Notes: generated by a model from the sequence alone, not told the origin. Shown: positions 44,218 to 57,941, counted from the stretch's first letter. The stretch: DNA of 64,000 bases from Halomonas ramblicola (GCF_030409215.1 NZ_JAUFPL010000028.1:498519-562518), one strand, 5' to 3'. Program-made: numbers and translations.

Positions 44218-44241
44218 CAAAAGGCCACCCGAAGGTGGCCT
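44218..44241 (-). terminator. Intrinsic terminator of the sodium:solute symporter gene
   Basis: Read leftward: AGGCCACC, a TTCG tetraloop, GGTGGCCT, then three more U residues. The perfect 8-bp stem lies about 40 bp past the symporter stop. Confidence 0.85.
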
Positions 44242-44282
44242 CTCGTCTCGCCCTGGGGCAGTGCGGCTTGCCCATCGCGGTC

Positions 44283-46031
44283 TCAGCCACCGGCCTTCAC
44301 GGGGACACCGGCACCGCGGCGCGTTGCCGGGGACCTGGCGACCCGATAGCCGACCGCACCGGCCACGACCAGCATGCCCCCGCAACCGGCGGCCAGCAGG
44401 TAGGCGCCGGTTACCGCGCCCGCGCCCAGGCCGAAGGACTCGGCGAACCCGGCCAGCGTGACGGCGTAGTGGCGCCACAGGAAGAGCCCCACGGCGATGC
44501 CGACCAGCATGGTGCACAGGGCGACCCAGCGGGTCCCCCCCGCGAGACGCGCCTCCGCCTCCCGATCATGACGGTGCAGGAAGACCAGATAGTCCCGCTC
44601 GGCCTCGCTGACGGAGGTAAGCCGCGAGGCGACAAGGATCGCCAGCACGGCGGCCAGGGTACTCAGCACCACCGGATGGAGGTAGACCGGCAGCGCAATC
44701 CAGCCCGCCTGGTCGAGCAACGACAGCATCAGGTTGCCGAGGAAGCCCACGGCCAGCCCCCAGCCGGCGCCCGCGGCGGTGATGCGCCGACTCCAGATGC
44801 TCATCAGCGCCACCGGCCCCCAGGAGGAGGCGAACAGGGTCGCCGCGAACCACACCACTACCATCACCGCCGGCGGTTGGAACAACGCCAGGATCAGTGC
44901 GACGAGCCCGGCCCCCAGCACGGCAATGCGGCTGGTGCGCATGGCCGCCCCCTCGCTACGCGAGACCGGCAGGATGTCATTGGAGATACTGAAGCCGATG
45001 ATCGACAGGAAGGTCGAGCAGGACGAAAGGCCGGCGGCGAACACGCCGGTGAGGATGACCACGCCTAGCCAGGCCGGCAGGACATTGAGGGCGGCCCAGA
45101 CCATGGCCCGCTCGGAGTCGAGCCCGGCGTCATAGAGGTTGATCGCCGCACCGGTCACCATCATCAGGGCGTAGAAGATCGCCAGAGCCACCGCGGTGAG
45201 CATGGCCGAGCGCATCACCACGTGCTCGTTGCGCGCCATGAGGTAGCGGCTCGACTGCCAGGGGCTCGCCGCCAGCACGGCCGCCCAAACCAGTCCCAGC
45301 GTCAGGCTCCAGACCAGCGCCTCGCCGGGCGTGGCGAAACTCGCCTCCGGCCCCTCCAGCACGCCGTGCCACAGGGCGATGTCGGGCCGCGCCTGCTGAG
45401 TCAGCAAGCCCTCGATGACGCCGCTCCAGCCACCGAGATCCTGGATGATGTAGACCGAGCCCCCCACCGCGGCCAGCGAGAAGATCACGAACATCACGGT
45501 ATCGGTGAGCATCACCCCGGGAGACCCCGAATAGAGGATGAAACCGGTATAGGTCAGCCATACCAGCACCAGTCCCACCCAGTAGGGCAGGCCGGTCAGC
45601 TCGGCGAACATGATCCCGGCCCCTTGCATCACGCCCAGCAGGTAGGCGCCCAGGCCCAGCACGGTGGTCAGGCCAGCGATGGCCTGGACACGCCGTGAGG
45701 CGAAACGCTTGCCGAAGAACTCGGGCACGGTCAGCGCCCCGCTGCGACGCAGGTAACGCCCGAAGGCCAGGGCCCCGAGCAGGCAGCCGGCGGTGCTGAT
45801 AGCGGCGAAGATCAGCATCACGAAGGGATACCCCTGGTAGGCGAAGCCGGTCTCGCCGAGGAAGGCGCTGGTGCTCAGATAGCTGGCCACCAGGGTGCCG
45901 AGGATGAGGAAGGTCGGGGCGTTGCGGCCGGCGACCAAATAGTCGTCGAGGTGCTTGACCCGGCGACCGGCCAGGTGGCCGATGACGAAATAGCCAACGA
46001 GGCTGATCAGGATGGCGACGGTGTAGACCAT
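44283..46031 (-). CDS. Sodium:solute symporter (SSS family)
   Basis: A 582-residue membrane carrier with about 13 spans. SSS features include DDYLVAGRNAP near the N-terminus, ASYLSTSAFLGETG in TM2 and FAAGLSSCSTFLSIIGFSISND in the TM8/9 region with Na+-coordinating Ser residues. An Arg-rich C-terminal tail follows the last span. The substrate is uncertain; next to TCA genes an organic acid is plausible, but it lacks clear ActP hallmarks. The ATG at 46031 is chosen because the first span starts there. Confidence 0.87.
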   Translation of the reverse strand: MVYTVAILISLVGYFVIGHLAGRRVKHLDDYLVAGRNAPTFLILGTLVASYLSTSAFLGETGFAYQGYPFVMLIFAAISTAGCLLGALAFGRYLRRSGALTVPEFFGKRFASRRVQAIAGLTTVLGLGAYLLGVMQGAGIMFAELTGLPYWVGLVLVWLTYTGFILYSGSPGVMLTDTVMFVIFSLAAVGGSVYIIQDLGGWSGVIEGLLTQQARPDIALWHGVLEGPEASFATPGEALVWSLTLGLVWAAVLAASPWQSSRYLMARNEHVVMRSAMLTAVALAIFYALMMVTGAAINLYDAGLDSERAMVWAALNVLPAWLGVVILTGVFAAGLSSCSTFLSIIGFSISNDILPVSRSEGAAMRTSRIAVLGAGLVALILALFQPPAVMVVVWFAATLFASSWGPVALMSIWSRRITAAGAGWGLAVGFLGNLMLSLLDQAGWIALPVYLHPVVLSTLAAVLAILVASRLTSVSEAERDYLVFLHRHDREAEARLAGGTRWVALCTMLVGIAVGLFLWRHYAVTLAGFAESFGLGAGAVTGAYLLAAGCGGMLVVAGAVGYRVARSPATRRGAGVPVKAGG

Positions 46032-46150
46032 GGCGTGTCTCGATCGGTGTTGTTGAGGGAAAACCGGCCGCATATATTGCGGGACTCGGGACACGCTATC
46101 GTCTCGACAGCGTCACGGCTCGATGCGATCACGACATCGCCACCACCCAC

Positions 46151-46180
46151 GAGAAAGGGCACCCGGAGGTGCCCTTTCTC
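46151..46180 (-). terminator. Terminator of the sdh-suc operon (after sucD)
   Basis: GAGAAAGGGCACC (46151-46163) and GGTGCCCTTTCTC (46168-46180) form a perfect 13-bp stem with a 4-base loop, 24 bp past sucD. The arms include three U residues read leftward. Confidence 0.8.
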
Positions 46181-46204
46181 GCTGCCTTGGCGGAAACGCG
46201 CGGC

Positions 46205-47076
46205 TTACCAGCCGGCGGCTTCCTTCAGGGCGTCGCCGATCTCGGCCAGGGAACGCACGGTCTTGACCCCGGCGTCCTCCAGGGCGGCGAACTTCTCGTC
46301 CGCGGTGCCCTTGCCGCCGGAGATGATCGCCCCGGCGTGGCCCATGCGCTTGCCCGGAGGGGCGGTGACGCCGGCGATGTAGGAGACCACCGGCTTGGTG
46401 ACGTTGGCCTTGATGTAGGCCGCCGCCTCTTCCTCGGCGGTGCCGCCGATCTCGCCGATCATCACGATCGCCTCGGTGGCCGGGTCCTTCTCGAACATCT
46501 CGAGGATGTCGATGAAGTTGGAGCCCGGGATCGGGTCGCCGCCGATGCCCACGCAGGTGGACTGGCCGAAGCCGTGGTCGGTGGTCTGCTTGACCGCCTC
46601 ATAGGTCAGGGTGCCGGAGCGCGACACGATGCCGACCTTGCCCGGCTTGTGGATGTGGCCGGGCATGATGCCGATCTTGGTCTCGCCGGGGGTGATGACG
46701 CCCGGGCAGTTGGGCCCGATCAGGCGCACGCCCAGCTCGTCGCACTTGACCTTGACGTCGAGCATGTCGAGGGTGGGAATGCCCTCGGTGATGCAGACGA
46801 TCAGCTTGATGCCGGCGTTGGCGGCCTCCAGGATGGAGTCCTTGCAGAACGGGGCCGGCACGTAGATCACGCTGGCCTCGGCACCGGTCTCGGCCACGGC
46901 TTCCTTGACGGTGTTGAACACCGGCAGGCCCAGGTGCTCCTGGCCGCCCTTGCCCGGGGTCACGCCGCCGACCATCCGGGTGCCGTAGGCGATCGCCTGC
47001 TCGGAGTGGAAGGTCCCCTGGCCACCGGTGAAGCCCTGGCAGATGACCTTGGTGTGCTTGTCGATCAGGATACTCA

Positions 47077-47077
<1 letters not shown>
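46205..47077 (-). CDS. sucD: Succinyl-CoA synthetase alpha subunit SucD
   Basis: A 290-residue CoA-binding and phosphohistidine subunit. The active His247 lies in KRMGHAGAI (E. coli His246), and the CoA-binding Rossmann start [11 protein letters not shown] is intact. With SucC it makes ATP or GTP from succinyl-CoA. Its ATG overlaps the sucC stop (TAATG). It is the last gene of the TCA operon, followed by a terminator. Confidence 0.97.
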
Positions 47078-48243
<1,166 letters not shown>

Positions 48244-48324
48244 CGGTTCATGCCATTGGTTGCATGTGACTCGAACGGCGACCCGTCAGCGCCCCTCGGG
48301 GCACGGTCGGCGGGCCGCCACCGT

Positions 48325-48371
48325 CCCTTCCGATGCATCGCCGGAAGGGGCGCGCCGCCGGTCGGCGGCGC
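48325..48371 (-). terminator. Two hairpins between lpd and sucC
   Basis: CCCTTCCG (48325-48332) pairs with CGGAAGGG (48342-48349), and GCGCCGCC (48352-48359) pairs with GGCGGCGC (48364-48371). Both stems are perfect, with no U-tract. They may weaken read-through or protect the upstream message rather than end transcription. Confidence 0.4.
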
Positions 48372-48383
48372 TCGTTGTCGTGC

Positions 48384-49850
<1,467 letters not shown>

Positions 49851-49881
49851 TCAGGCGTCGCCGAATTCGCTATCCGGCCGC

Positions 49882-51420
49882 TCAGATGTCCAGCAGCAGG
49901 CGTGCCGGGTCCTCCAGCAGCTCCTTGATGGTCACCAGGAACTGTACCGCGTCCTTGCCATCGATCATGCGGTGATCGTAGGAGAGGGCCAGGTACATCA
50001 TCGGCCGGATCTCGACCTTGCCGTTCACCGCCATGGGGCGCTCCTGGATCTTGTGCATGCCCAGGATGGCGGTCTGCGGCGGGTTGAGGATCGGCGTGGA
50101 CAGCAGCGAGCCGAAGATGCCGCCGTTGGTGATGGTGAAGGTGCCGCCCTGCATCTCGTCGATGCCCAGCTTGCCGTCGCGGGCACGCTTGCCGAAGTCG
50201 ACGATGCCCTTCTCGACGTCGGCGATCTTCATGCTGTCGGTATCGCGCAGCACCGGGACCACCAGGCCACGGTCGGTGGACACGGCCACGCCGATGTCCT
50301 GGTAGCCGTGGTAGACGATGTCGCTGCCGTCGATGGAGGCGTTGACGTCGGGGAAGCGCTTGAGCGCCTCGCTGGCCGCCTTGACGAAGAAGCCCATGAA
50401 GCCCAGCTTGGTGTCGTGGGCCTTGAGGAAGGTGTCCTTGTACTGGGCCCGCAGGTCCATCACCGCGCCCATGTCCACCTCGTTGTAGGTGGTGAGCATG
50501 GCGGCGGTCTGCTGGGCCTGGACCAGGCGCTTGGCGATGGTCTGGCGCAGGCGGCTCATGGGCACGCGCTTCTCGGGCCGCTCGCCCTCGACGGCCGGGG
50601 CCGGCGCCGCGGCGGCCTTGGCACCGCCGGCGGGCCCCGCGGCCTTCTTGGCGCTACCGTCCTTGATGGCCTTCTGCACGTCTTCCTTGAGCACGCGGCC
50701 CCCCTTGCCGGTGCCCTCGATCCGGTTGACGTCGAGGTCGTGCTCGGCGACCAGCTTGCGGGCCGCCGGGGCGAGGATCTTGTCCCCCACCTTCTCGTCG
50801 CTGGCACCGTCGTCGGCGGAGGCCGCAGGCTCCTCGTCGGCGGTGGTATCGGCGCCACCGGCTCCCTCGGTGAAGATGGCCAGTACCTGCTCGGAAGTGA
50901 CCTGGCTGCCCTCCTCGGCCTTGATCTCGGCCAGGGCGCCGTCGACCGGGGCCACCACCTCGAGGACCACCTTGTCGGTCTCGATCTCGGCCAGCACCTC
51001 GTCACGCTTGACGGCCTCGCCGACCTGCTTGGCCCAGCTGGCCACGGTGCCTTCCTGGATCGATTCGGGGAAGGTCGGGGCCTTCACCTCGTGCTGCTTG
51101 CCGCCGGCGGCCGGCTTGGCGTCGCCCTTGGACTCCGCCTTGGCCTCGGCCGGCTTGCCGCCGTCACCGCCGCCCTGGGCGGCAGCCTCGCCGAGCTTGC
51201 CCAGCACCTGCTCGGACTCCACGGTGTCGCCCTCCTCGGCCAGCACCTCGGCGAGGGTGCCCGCCTCCGGCGCCAGCACCTCCAGCACCACCTTGTCGGT
51301 CTCGATCTCGACGAGCAGTTCGTCGCGCTCGACGCTGTCGCCCGGCTCCTTGTGCCAGGCAGCGACGCTGCCCTCGGCAACGGATTCCGGAAAGGTTGGG
51401 GCCTTGATCTCGGTAGCCAT
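49882..51420 (-). CDS. sucB: Dihydrolipoamide succinyltransferase (E2o) with two lipoyl domains
   Basis: A 512-residue E2 core of the 2-oxoglutarate dehydrogenase complex. Two lipoyl domains are present (1-77 and 110-184), with lipoyl lysines Lys43 and Lys150, each in [12 protein letters not shown] subunit-binding domain follows at about 215-250, then the catalytic domain ending with His483 and Asp487 (DHRMIDG). E. coli SucB has one lipoyl domain and about 405 residues, so this is a longer form. Ala/Pro/Gly/Lys-rich linkers separate the domains. Confidence 0.95.
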   Translation of the reverse strand: MATEIKAPTFPESVAEGSVAAWHKEPGDSVERDELLVEIETDKVVLEVLAPEAGTLAEVLAEEGDTVESEQVLGKLGEAAAQGGGDGGKPAEAKAESKGDAKPAAGGKQHEVKAPTFPESIQEGTVASWAKQVGEAVKRDEVLAEIETDKVVLEVVAPVDGALAEIKAEEGSQVTSEQVLAIFTEGAGGADTTADEEPAASADDGASDEKVGDKILAPAARKLVAEHDLDVNRIEGTGKGGRVLKEDVQKAIKDGSAKKAAGPAGGAKAAAAPAPAVEGERPEKRVPMSRLRQTIAKRLVQAQQTAAMLTTYNEVDMGAVMDLRAQYKDTFLKAHDTKLGFMGFFVKAASEALKRFPDVNASIDGSDIVYHGYQDIGVAVSTDRGLVVPVLRDTDSMKIADVEKGIVDFGKRARDGKLGIDEMQGGTFTITNGGIFGSLLSTPILNPPQTAILGMHKIQERPMAVNGKVEIRPMMYLALSYDHRMIDGKDAVQFLVTIKELLEDPARLLLDI

Positions 51421-51460
51421 GTCGTTTCCCTTGTGTGTTCTCTCGTCCCGGTGGGCGCCC

Positions 51461-54292
51461 TTAGAGATTGAAGGCGTCTTCCACCAGCTGGCGCTGCTGG
51501 TCGGTGTGCACGGACATGTAGCCCGCCGCGGGTGCCGCCGAGGCCGGACGGCCGGCGAACTTGAGCCTGCCACCCAGGCCCTCGCGCAGCATCTCGGCCA
51601 CCGCCCGCATGTGGTGCTGGCTCGGATACCAGGCGCCCTGGTTGAGCGGTTCCTCCTGGCACCACACCACGTCGGTGACGTTGGTGTAGGCCTTGATCGT
51701 CTCGAAGAGCTCCTCCTTGGGGAAGGGGTAGAGCTGCTCCATGCGCAGGATGGCCACGTCGTCGCGCTCGTTATCCTCGCGCCAGGCGGCCAGGTCGTAG
51801 TAGACCTTGCCGGCGCACAGCACGATGCGCTCGACCTTCTCGGCGGCGAGGTCGCCCTGGTCGGGCAGCACCATCCGGAACTGGCCATTGGCCAGCTCGT
51901 CGAGGCTCGAGGTGGCCTCCTTGTGGCGCAGCAGGCTCTTGGGCGACATCACCACCAGCGGCTTGCGCAGCTTGCGGATCACCTGGCGGCGCAGCAGGTG
52001 GAAGATCTGCGCCGGGGTGGTCGGCACGCAGACCTGCATGTTGTGCTCGGCGCACATCTGCAGGAAGCGTTCCAGGCGGGCCGAGGAGTGCTCGGGGCCC
52101 TGGCCCTCGTAGCCGTGGGGCAGCAGCATGGTCAGCCCACACAGCCGGCCCCACTTGGTCTCGCCGGAGGAGATGAACTGGTCGACCACCACCTGGGCAC
52201 CGTTGAAGAAGTCGCCGAACTGGGCCTCCCAGATCACCAGCGAGTTGGGTGTGGTGGTGGCATAGCCGTATTCGAAGGCCAGCACCGCCTCCTCGGAGAG
52301 GAAGGAGTCGTGGATGGTGAAGCACGGCTGGCCGTCGCTCATGTGCTGCAGGGGCACATAGGCGCTGCCATCCTTCTGGTTGTGCACCACCGCATGGCGG
52401 TGCGAGAAGGTGCCGCGGCCGGAGTCCTGGCCGGTCAGGCGCACCGGGTGGCCCTCGTCGAGCAGGGTGGCGTAGGCCAGGGTCTCGGCGAAGCCCCAAT
52501 TGAGCGGCATGCCGCCGGCCAGCATCTTGCGGCGATCGTCGTAGATCTTGGCCACCTGGCGCTGCACCTCGACCCCGTCGGGGACCTCGCACATCCTCGC
52601 CGCCAGGCGCTGCAGGCGCTTCATCTCCACGCCGGTCTCGGCATGGCCGGTCCACTCGTGGCCCAGGTAGGGGGTCCAGTCGACGAACAGCGCCGTATTG
52701 GGCTGCTGCACCAGGGCGTTGGCCACGTGGTTGCCGGCCAGCAGGTCCTCGCGGTAGGTCTCGATCATCGCCTTGGCGCTCTCCTCGGAGAGCACGCCCT
52801 GCTCCACCAGGCGGCGGGCGTAGAGCTCGCGGGAGGACGGGTGGTTCTTGATCTTCTGGTACATCACCGGCTGGGTGCCGGAGGGCTCGTCGGCCTCGTT
52901 ATGACCACGGCGACGGTAGCAGACCAGGTCGATCACCACGTCCTTCTTGAACTGCTGGCGGTAGTCCAGGGCCACCTGAGTGGCGTGCAGCACGGCGTCG
53001 GGGTCGTCGCCGTTGACGTGGAAGATGGGCGCCTGGACCATCTTGGCGATGTCGGTACAGTACTCGGTGGAACGGGTGTCCAGCGGGTTGGAGGTGGTGA
53101 AACCGACCTGGTTGTTGATGACGATGTGCAGCGTGCCGCCGGTCTTGTAGGCGCGGGTCTGGGACATCTGGAAGGTCTCCATGACCACGCCCTGGCCGGC
53201 GAAGGCGGCATCGCCATGCACGTTGATCGGCAGCACCTTGTCACCGAGCGAGTCGTCGCGGCGATCCTGGCGGGCGCGTACCGAGCCCTCGACCACGGGC
53301 GCCACGATCTCCAGGTGGGAGGGGTTGAAGGCCAGCGCCAGGTGCACCTCGCCGCCCGGCGTCATGACGTTGGAGCTGAAGCCCTGGTGGTACTTGACGT
53401 CGCCGGAGCCACGCTCGATCAGCTTCTTGCCGTCGAACTCGTCGATCAGCTCCGAGGGGTTCTTGCCGAGGATGTTGACCAGCAGGTTGAGCCGCCCGCG
53501 GTGGGCCATGCCGATGACCACTTCCTTGATGCCGTAGCCGCCGCCGCGCTGGATCAGCTCGTCCATCATGGGGATGAAGGACTCGCCGCCCTCCAGGCCG
53601 AAACGCTTGGTGCCCGGGTACTTGGAGGCCAGGTAGTTCTCCAGGCCCTCGGCGGCGGTCAGGCGTTCCAGCACGTGCTTGCGCATGTCCCCGCTGTACT
53701 TCGGGGCGCTGCGCACCGACTCGAAACGCTGCTGCAGCCAGCGCTTCTCCTCGGTGTCGACGATGTGCATGATCTCGCAGCCGATGGAGCGACAGTAGGT
53801 CTGCTCCAATGCCTCGACGATCTCCTTCAGTGGCGCCTTGTCCAGGCCCATGAAGAAGGAGCCGGTCTGGAATTCGCTGTCGAGGTCGCCCTTGGAGAGC
53901 TGGTGGAAGGAGAGGTCGAGGTCGGGGATGGGGGTCTGGCTGCGCAGGCCAAGCGGGTCGATATCGGCCTTCTGGTGGCCCCGGAAGCGGTAGGCGTTGA
54001 TCAGCTGGAGGACCTTGACCTGCTTGCGGTTCTCGTCGCCATCGGCGGCGGGGGTCAGGGCGGTACGGCGCTGCTTGCCTAGCTGGTGGAACTGCTCTCG
54101 GACCGGGGTCAGCGGTACATCTTGTGAGGGGCTGCCTTCGGGACGCGGCAACTGGTCGAAGTAGTTGCGCCATTCGTCGGGGACAGCGGTGGGATCATCG
54201 AGGTACTGCTCGTAGAGCGCTTCCACATAGTGGGCGTTACCGCCACTGACGTGGGAGGAGCGCCACATCAACTCCATTATGCCTTGTTGCAT
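51461..54292 (-). CDS. sucA: 2-Oxoglutarate dehydrogenase E1 component SucA
   Basis: A 943-residue thiamine-diphosphate enzyme (E. coli 933) that decarboxylates 2-oxoglutarate and succinylates the E2 lipoyl group. It begins with the E2-binding region ([17 protein letters not shown]) and shows typical blocks such as [20 protein letters not shown] and [13 protein letters not shown]. The ATG at 54292 is chosen by homology, with GAGAG just before it. Three hairpins lie between sdhB and this gene. Confidence 0.97.
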   Translation of the reverse strand: MQQGIMELMWRSSHVSGGNAHYVEALYEQYLDDPTAVPDEWRNYFDQLPRPEGSPSQDVPLTPVREQFHQLGKQRRTALTPAADGDENRKQVKVLQLINAYRFRGHQKADIDPLGLRSQTPIPDLDLSFHQLSKGDLDSEFQTGSFFMGLDKAPLKEIVEALEQTYCRSIGCEIMHIVDTEEKRWLQQRFESVRSAPKYSGDMRKHVLERLTAAEGLENYLASKYPGTKRFGLEGGESFIPMMDELIQRGGGYGIKEVVIGMAHRGRLNLLVNILGKNPSELIDEFDGKKLIERGSGDVKYHQGFSSNVMTPGGEVHLALAFNPSHLEIVAPVVEGSVRARQDRRDDSLGDKVLPINVHGDAAFAGQGVVMETFQMSQTRAYKTGGTLHIVINNQVGFTTSNPLDTRSTEYCTDIAKMVQAPIFHVNGDDPDAVLHATQVALDYRQQFKKDVVIDLVCYRRRGHNEADEPSGTQPVMYQKIKNHPSSRELYARRLVEQGVLSEESAKAMIETYREDLLAGNHVANALVQQPNTALFVDWTPYLGHEWTGHAETGVEMKRLQRLAARMCEVPDGVEVQRQVAKIYDDRRKMLAGGMPLNWGFAETLAYATLLDEGHPVRLTGQDSGRGTFSHRHAVVHNQKDGSAYVPLQHMSDGQPCFTIHDSFLSEEAVLAFEYGYATTTPNSLVIWEAQFGDFFNGAQVVVDQFISSGETKWGRLCGLTMLLPHGYEGQGPEHSSARLERFLQMCAEHNMQVCVPTTPAQIFHLLRRQVIRKLRKPLVVMSPKSLLRHKEATSSLDELANGQFRMVLPDQGDLAAEKVERIVLCAGKVYYDLAAWREDNERDDVAILRMEQLYPFPKEELFETIKAYTNVTDVVWCQEEPLNQGAWYPSQHHMRAVAEMLREGLGGRLKFAGRPASAAPAAGYMSVHTDQQRQLVEDAFNL

Positions 54293-54384
54293 CTCTCGGT
54301 CACCCTGCACTGATGGGGTGTGATCGGCGTCACCGCGACGCGGCCACGGCGACATCGGTGGTGCCCTGCCGGTGGGGCCTCAGC

Positions 54385-54510
54385 TTTCCGGCGCCTCCGG
54401 CCATCGCTGGCCGGAAACCTTGAATTCGATGGTCAGGAGCCGGTGCCCAGGGCACCGGCTCCATGACGCTATGTGCCGATGTCCGGCTGCGACCCACGGT
54501 CGCAGCCGGA
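54385..54510 (-). other. Three-hairpin cluster between sdhB and sucA
   Basis: Three perfect stem-loops follow one another in the 254-bp gap: TCCGGCTGCGACC/GGTCGCAGCCGGA (54482-54510), GGAGCCGGTGCC/GGCACCGGCTCC (54436-54462) and CCGGCCA/TGGCCGG inside TTTCCGG/CCGGAAA (54385-54417). None has a U-tract. They could be partial terminators, RNA-processing sites or mRNA stabilisers that set the sdh to suc ratio. No clear promoter for sucA is visible after them. Confidence 0.6.
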
Positions 54511-54546
54511 ACGCGCGGCATATGATAACAAGCCGCGGGCCACGAT

Positions 54547-55251
54547 TTAAGTGGCATTGGCCAGCAGCATCTCGCGGATCTTGCCGATCGCGCGGGTCGG
54601 GTTCAGCCCTTTGGGGCACACCGCCACACAGTTCATGATGCCGCGGCAGCGGAACACGCTGAACGGGTCCTCCAGCTCGGAGAGGCGCTCGCGGGTGGCG
54701 GTGTCGCGGGAATCGGCCAGGAAGCGATAGGCCTGCAACAGGCCCGCCGGGCCCACGAACTTGTCCGGATTCCACCAGAACGACGGGCAGGCGGTGGAGC
54801 AGCAGGCGCACAGGATGCACTCGTAGAGGCCGTCGAGCTTGTCGCGGTCCTCCGGCGACTGCAGCCGCTCGATGGCCGGTGCCGGCTCGTCGTTCTGCAG
54901 GTACGGCTGGATGCGCTCGTACTGCTTGTAGAACAGCCCCATGTCGACCACCAGGTCGCGGATCACCGGCAGGCCCGGCAGCGGACGCAGGGTCAGCTTG
55001 CCGTTCTTCACCACTTCGGAAAGCGGCGTGATGCAGGCCAGGCCGTTCTTGCCGTTCATGTTCATGCCGTCGGAGCCGCACACGCCCTCGCGGCAACTGC
55101 GGCGGTAGGCCATGGTGCTGTCCCCTTCCTTGATCAGCTCGAGGACATTGAGCACCATCAGGTCGCGACCCTGGGTATCGACCTGGAACTCCTGCATGTA
55201 GGGCGCGGAGTCGGTTTCCGGATTGTAGCGATAGATGGATACCTGAAGCAT
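54547..55251 (-). CDS. sdhB: Succinate dehydrogenase iron-sulfur subunit SdhB
   Basis: A 234-residue electron-transfer subunit. The [2Fe-2S] cysteines are in CREGVCGSDG with a later GLAC; the [4Fe-4S] cluster sits in CILCACCSTACP and the [3Fe-4S] site in CRGIMNC with VAVCPKGLNP. It passes electrons from SdhA to the membrane quinone site. It follows sdhA by 12 bp. Confidence 0.97.
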   Translation of the reverse strand: MLQVSIYRYNPETDSAPYMQEFQVDTQGRDLMVLNVLELIKEGDSTMAYRRSCREGVCGSDGMNMNGKNGLACITPLSEVVKNGKLTLRPLPGLPVIRDLVVDMGLFYKQYERIQPYLQNDEPAPAIERLQSPEDRDKLDGLYECILCACCSTACPSFWWNPDKFVGPAGLLQAYRFLADSRDTATRERLSELEDPFSVFRCRGIMNCVAVCPKGLNPTRAIGKIREMLLANAT

Positions 55252-55263
55252 CGTGACTCCCCC

Positions 55264-57036
55264 TCAGTAGGTGCGGACTTTCGGCTCGAACATGTCGACG
55301 GTCTTGGGCGCGAAGTTGACGTCGCGCTTGCCGACCTTCTTGTCGGCCGGGAAGTAGAGCGAGTGCTTCAGCCAGTTGACGTCGTCACGGTCCGGGTAGT
55401 CGTAGCGGCAGTGGGCGCCACGACTCTCCTTGCGCTCCAGTGCGGCGATGGCGGTCGCCTCGGCCACCTCCATCAGGTTGTCGAGCTCCAGCGCCTCGAC
55501 CCGGGCGGTGTTGAAGGCGCCCGACTTGTCCGGCAGGTGGGCGTTCGCGATCCGGCTGCGCAGTTCGGCGAGCTGCCCCACGCCCTTCTGCATGTTCTCC
55601 TCCTCGCGGAACACGCCGAAGGAGTTCTGCATGATGCCCTGCAGCTCGGCGCGCAGCGCCGGCACCGACTCGCCACCTTGCGACTCGTTCCAGCGCGTGA
55701 CGCGCTTCATGGCGGCGTCCACGTCGGACTCGGAGGCCTCGAGGTAGTCGACCCCCTCGTTGAGGGCGCTCTCGATGAAGATGCCGGCCGCGCGACCGAA
55801 CACCACCAGGTCGAGCAGCGAGTTGCCGCCCAGGCGGTTGGCGCCGTGCACCGAGACGCAGGCCGCCTCGCCGCAGGCGTAGAGGCCGCCCACGATACTG
55901 TCCTTGCCGTCGGCGTCGGTCATGATGGCCTGGCCGTGCACGTTGGTCGGCACGCCGCCCATCATGTAGTGGCAGGTAGGCACCACCGGGATCGGCTCCT
56001 TGGCCGGATCCGCATGGGCGAAGGTCTTGGAGAGCTCGACGATGCCGGGCAGGCGCTTGCCGAGCACCTCCTCGCCCAGGTGGTCGAGCTTGAGGTAGAC
56101 GTGATCGCCGTGCTCGCCGCAGCCGCGGCCCTCGAGGATCTCCATGACCATGGAGCGGGCCACCACGTCGCGGCCGGCGAGGTCCTTGGCGTTGGGGGCG
56201 TAACGCTCCATGAAGCGCTCGCCGTCCTTGTTGACCAGGTAGCCGCCCTCGCCGCGGCAGCCCTCGGTCACCAGCACGCCGGCGCCGTAGATGCCGGTGG
56301 GGTGGAACTGCCACATCTCCATGTCCTGCATCGGGAAGCCCGCACGCAGGGCCATGCCGATGCCGTCGCCGGTGTTGATCAGGGCGTTGGTGGTGGAGGC
56401 GTAGATGCGCCCGGAACCGCCGGTGGCCAGCACCGTGGCCTTGGACTTGACGTGAACCACCTCGCCGGTCTCGATGTCCATGGCGATGCAGCCCACGACG
56501 TCGCCGTTGGCGTTCTTCACCAGGTCGATGGCGTACCACTCGTTGAGGAAGGTGGTGTTGTTCTTCAGGTTGTTCTGATAAAGGGTGTGCAGCAGGGCGT
56601 GACCGGTACGGTCGGCCGCGGCGCAGGTACGGGCCGCCTGGCCGCCCGTGCCGAAGTTCTTGGACTGGCCCCCGAACGGGCGCTGATAGATGCGGCCGTT
56701 GTCGAAGCGGGAGAATGGCAGGCCCATGTGCTCGAGTTCGAATACCGCCTTCGGGCCCTCGGAACACATGTACTCGGCGGCGTCCTGGTCGGCGATGTAG
56801 TCACCGCCCTTGACGGTGTCGTACATGTGCCAGCGCCAGTCGTCGTTGGGGTCGGCGGAGGCGATGGCGCAGGTGATGCCGCCCTGGGCGGAGACGGTGT
56901 GGGAGCGGGTCGGGAAGACCTTGGAGAGGACCGCGGTCTTCTTGCCGGACTTGGCCAGCTCGAGGGCGGCCCGCAGGCCGGAACCGCCACCGCCGATGAT
57001 GATGGCGTCGAAGGACAGGCTACGCATGTTGGACAT
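55264..57036 (-). CDS. sdhA: Succinate dehydrogenase flavoprotein SdhA
   Basis: A 590-residue catalytic subunit that oxidises succinate to fumarate. FAD binds at GGGGSG (15-20), with covalent attachment at His46 ([11 protein letters not shown]. coli His45). The active-site HPTGIYG and RGEGG stretches are present. It starts three bases after sdhD, as usual in sdhCDAB operons. Confidence 0.97.
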   Translation of the reverse strand: MSNMRSLSFDAIIIGGGGSGLRAALELAKSGKKTAVLSKVFPTRSHTVSAQGGITCAIASADPNDDWRWHMYDTVKGGDYIADQDAAEYMCSEGPKAVFELEHMGLPFSRFDNGRIYQRPFGGQSKNFGTGGQAARTCAAADRTGHALLHTLYQNNLKNNTTFLNEWYAIDLVKNANGDVVGCIAMDIETGEVVHVKSKATVLATGGSGRIYASTTNALINTGDGIGMALRAGFPMQDMEMWQFHPTGIYGAGVLVTEGCRGEGGYLVNKDGERFMERYAPNAKDLAGRDVVARSMVMEILEGRGCGEHGDHVYLKLDHLGEEVLGKRLPGIVELSKTFAHADPAKEPIPVVPTCHYMMGGVPTNVHGQAIMTDADGKDSIVGGLYACGEAACVSVHGANRLGGNSLLDLVVFGRAAGIFIESALNEGVDYLEASESDVDAAMKRVTRWNESQGGESVPALRAELQGIMQNSFGVFREEENMQKGVGQLAELRSRIANAHLPDKSGAFNTARVEALELDNLMEVAEATAIAALERKESRGAHCRYDYPDRDDVNWLKHSLYFPADKKVGKRDVNFAPKTVDMFEPKVRTY

Positions 57037-57039
57037 GGA

Positions 57040-57387
57040 TCAGGCTCCCCACAGAATCTGAATGCCCCAGACCAGGAACACGAAAATGGCCAGGATGATG
57101 AGGGTCTGGACGCCGACGCGGATGCCGGTCGGCTTGAGGTAGTCGGTGGTCACGGTCCACAGGCCCACCCAAGCGTGGGCGGCCAGCGACACGAAGGCCA
57201 GCAACGAGAAGATGCGCATCCAGGTCTGGGCGAACAGGCCACTCCAGGTGGCGTAGTCGAGGCCCGGGTTGAACAGCAGATAGAGAACGATGAAGAGGGT
57301 GTAGACGGCCAGGATGATGGCGGAGACCCGCTGGATCAGCCAATCGGAGAGGCCGCTGCGGCCGAAGTTCGTGATGTTGGTTACCAT
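57040..57387 (-). CDS. sdhD: Succinate dehydrogenase membrane anchor SdhD
   Basis: A 115-residue three-span anchor. Heme ligand His71 and quinone-site Asp82 and Tyr83 fall at exactly the E. coli positions (HAWVGLW, TDYLKP). It overlaps the sdhC 3' end by seven bases. Confidence 0.95.
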   Translation of the reverse strand: MVTNITNFGRSGLSDWLIQRVSAIILAVYTLFIVLYLLFNPGLDYATWSGLFAQTWMRIFSLLAFVSLAAHAWVGLWTVTTDYLKPTGIRVGVQTLIILAIFVFLVWGIQILWGA

Positions 57388-57758
57388 ACCCAGACTCCCG
57401 CCAGAATGATCAGGACCGCACTCACCACCACGGTGATCTGCGCCTTCTTGACGCCGCCTTCCAGGGTCACGCCGATGTCGATGTCCATCAGCAGGTGCTT
57501 GATGCCGGCCACGAAGTGGAAGGCCAGGGCGGACAGCAGCCCCCAGGCGATCAGCTTGGCCAGGAAGTTGTGGGCCAGGGCATCGCTCACGGCGGCGAAG
57601 CCGGCCGGGGAGGACAACGACTTGCTGAGCGCCCAGAAGGCGAAGATCAGGCCGATGAAGAGGATGACGCCGGTGATGCGGTGGGCGATCGACGTCAGGG
57701 CGGGTAGCGGAAACTGTATCGTGGACAGATCCAGGTTTACGGGTCGTTTGCTATTCAC
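57381..57758 (-). CDS. sdhC: Succinate dehydrogenase cytochrome b556 subunit SdhC
   Basis: A 125-residue three-span heme subunit. The N-terminal RPVNLDLSTIQFPLPALTS, quinone-site SIAHRITG (Ser23, Arg27) and heme ligand His81 in HFVAGIKHLLMD fit the family. It is the first gene of the leftward operon, about 135 bp from a consensus-like promoter. Confidence 0.95.
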   Translation of the reverse strand: MNSKRPVNLDLSTIQFPLPALTSIAHRITGVILFIGLIFAFWALSKSLSSPAGFAAVSDALAHNFLAKLIAWGLLSALAFHFVAGIKHLLMDIDIGVTLEGGVKKAQITVVVSAVLIILAGVWVW

Positions 57759-57891
57759 GGCTCTCTACACACTCTCTAAGGCCCGCACTCAGGACACGTC
57801 GTCACGGCCCGGGCGGGCGGTGGTTTCGGGAAGGAGTCGGCCGTTGCCGGTGACGGCAAGGCCGCCTGTTCCTGCCAGTCGCGCGGGATGG

Positions 57892-57920
57892 ATTATAGGG
57901 ACATGGCCCCACCATGACAA
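57892..57920 (-). promoter_or_regulatory. Sigma-70 promoter of sdhCDAB-suc
   Basis: On the minus strand TTGTCA (57915-57920) and a perfect TATAAT (57892-57897) are 17 bp apart. Transcription would start near 57885, leaving a leader of about 127 bases before sdhC. Confidence 0.85.
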
Positions 57921-57941
57921 ACCGACACCCCGACCACTAGA

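Noticed and set aside
50489..54082. 1197-codon plus-strand frame opposite sucB and sucA
   Set aside because: Antisense shadow of two certain TCA genes; low-complexity composition.
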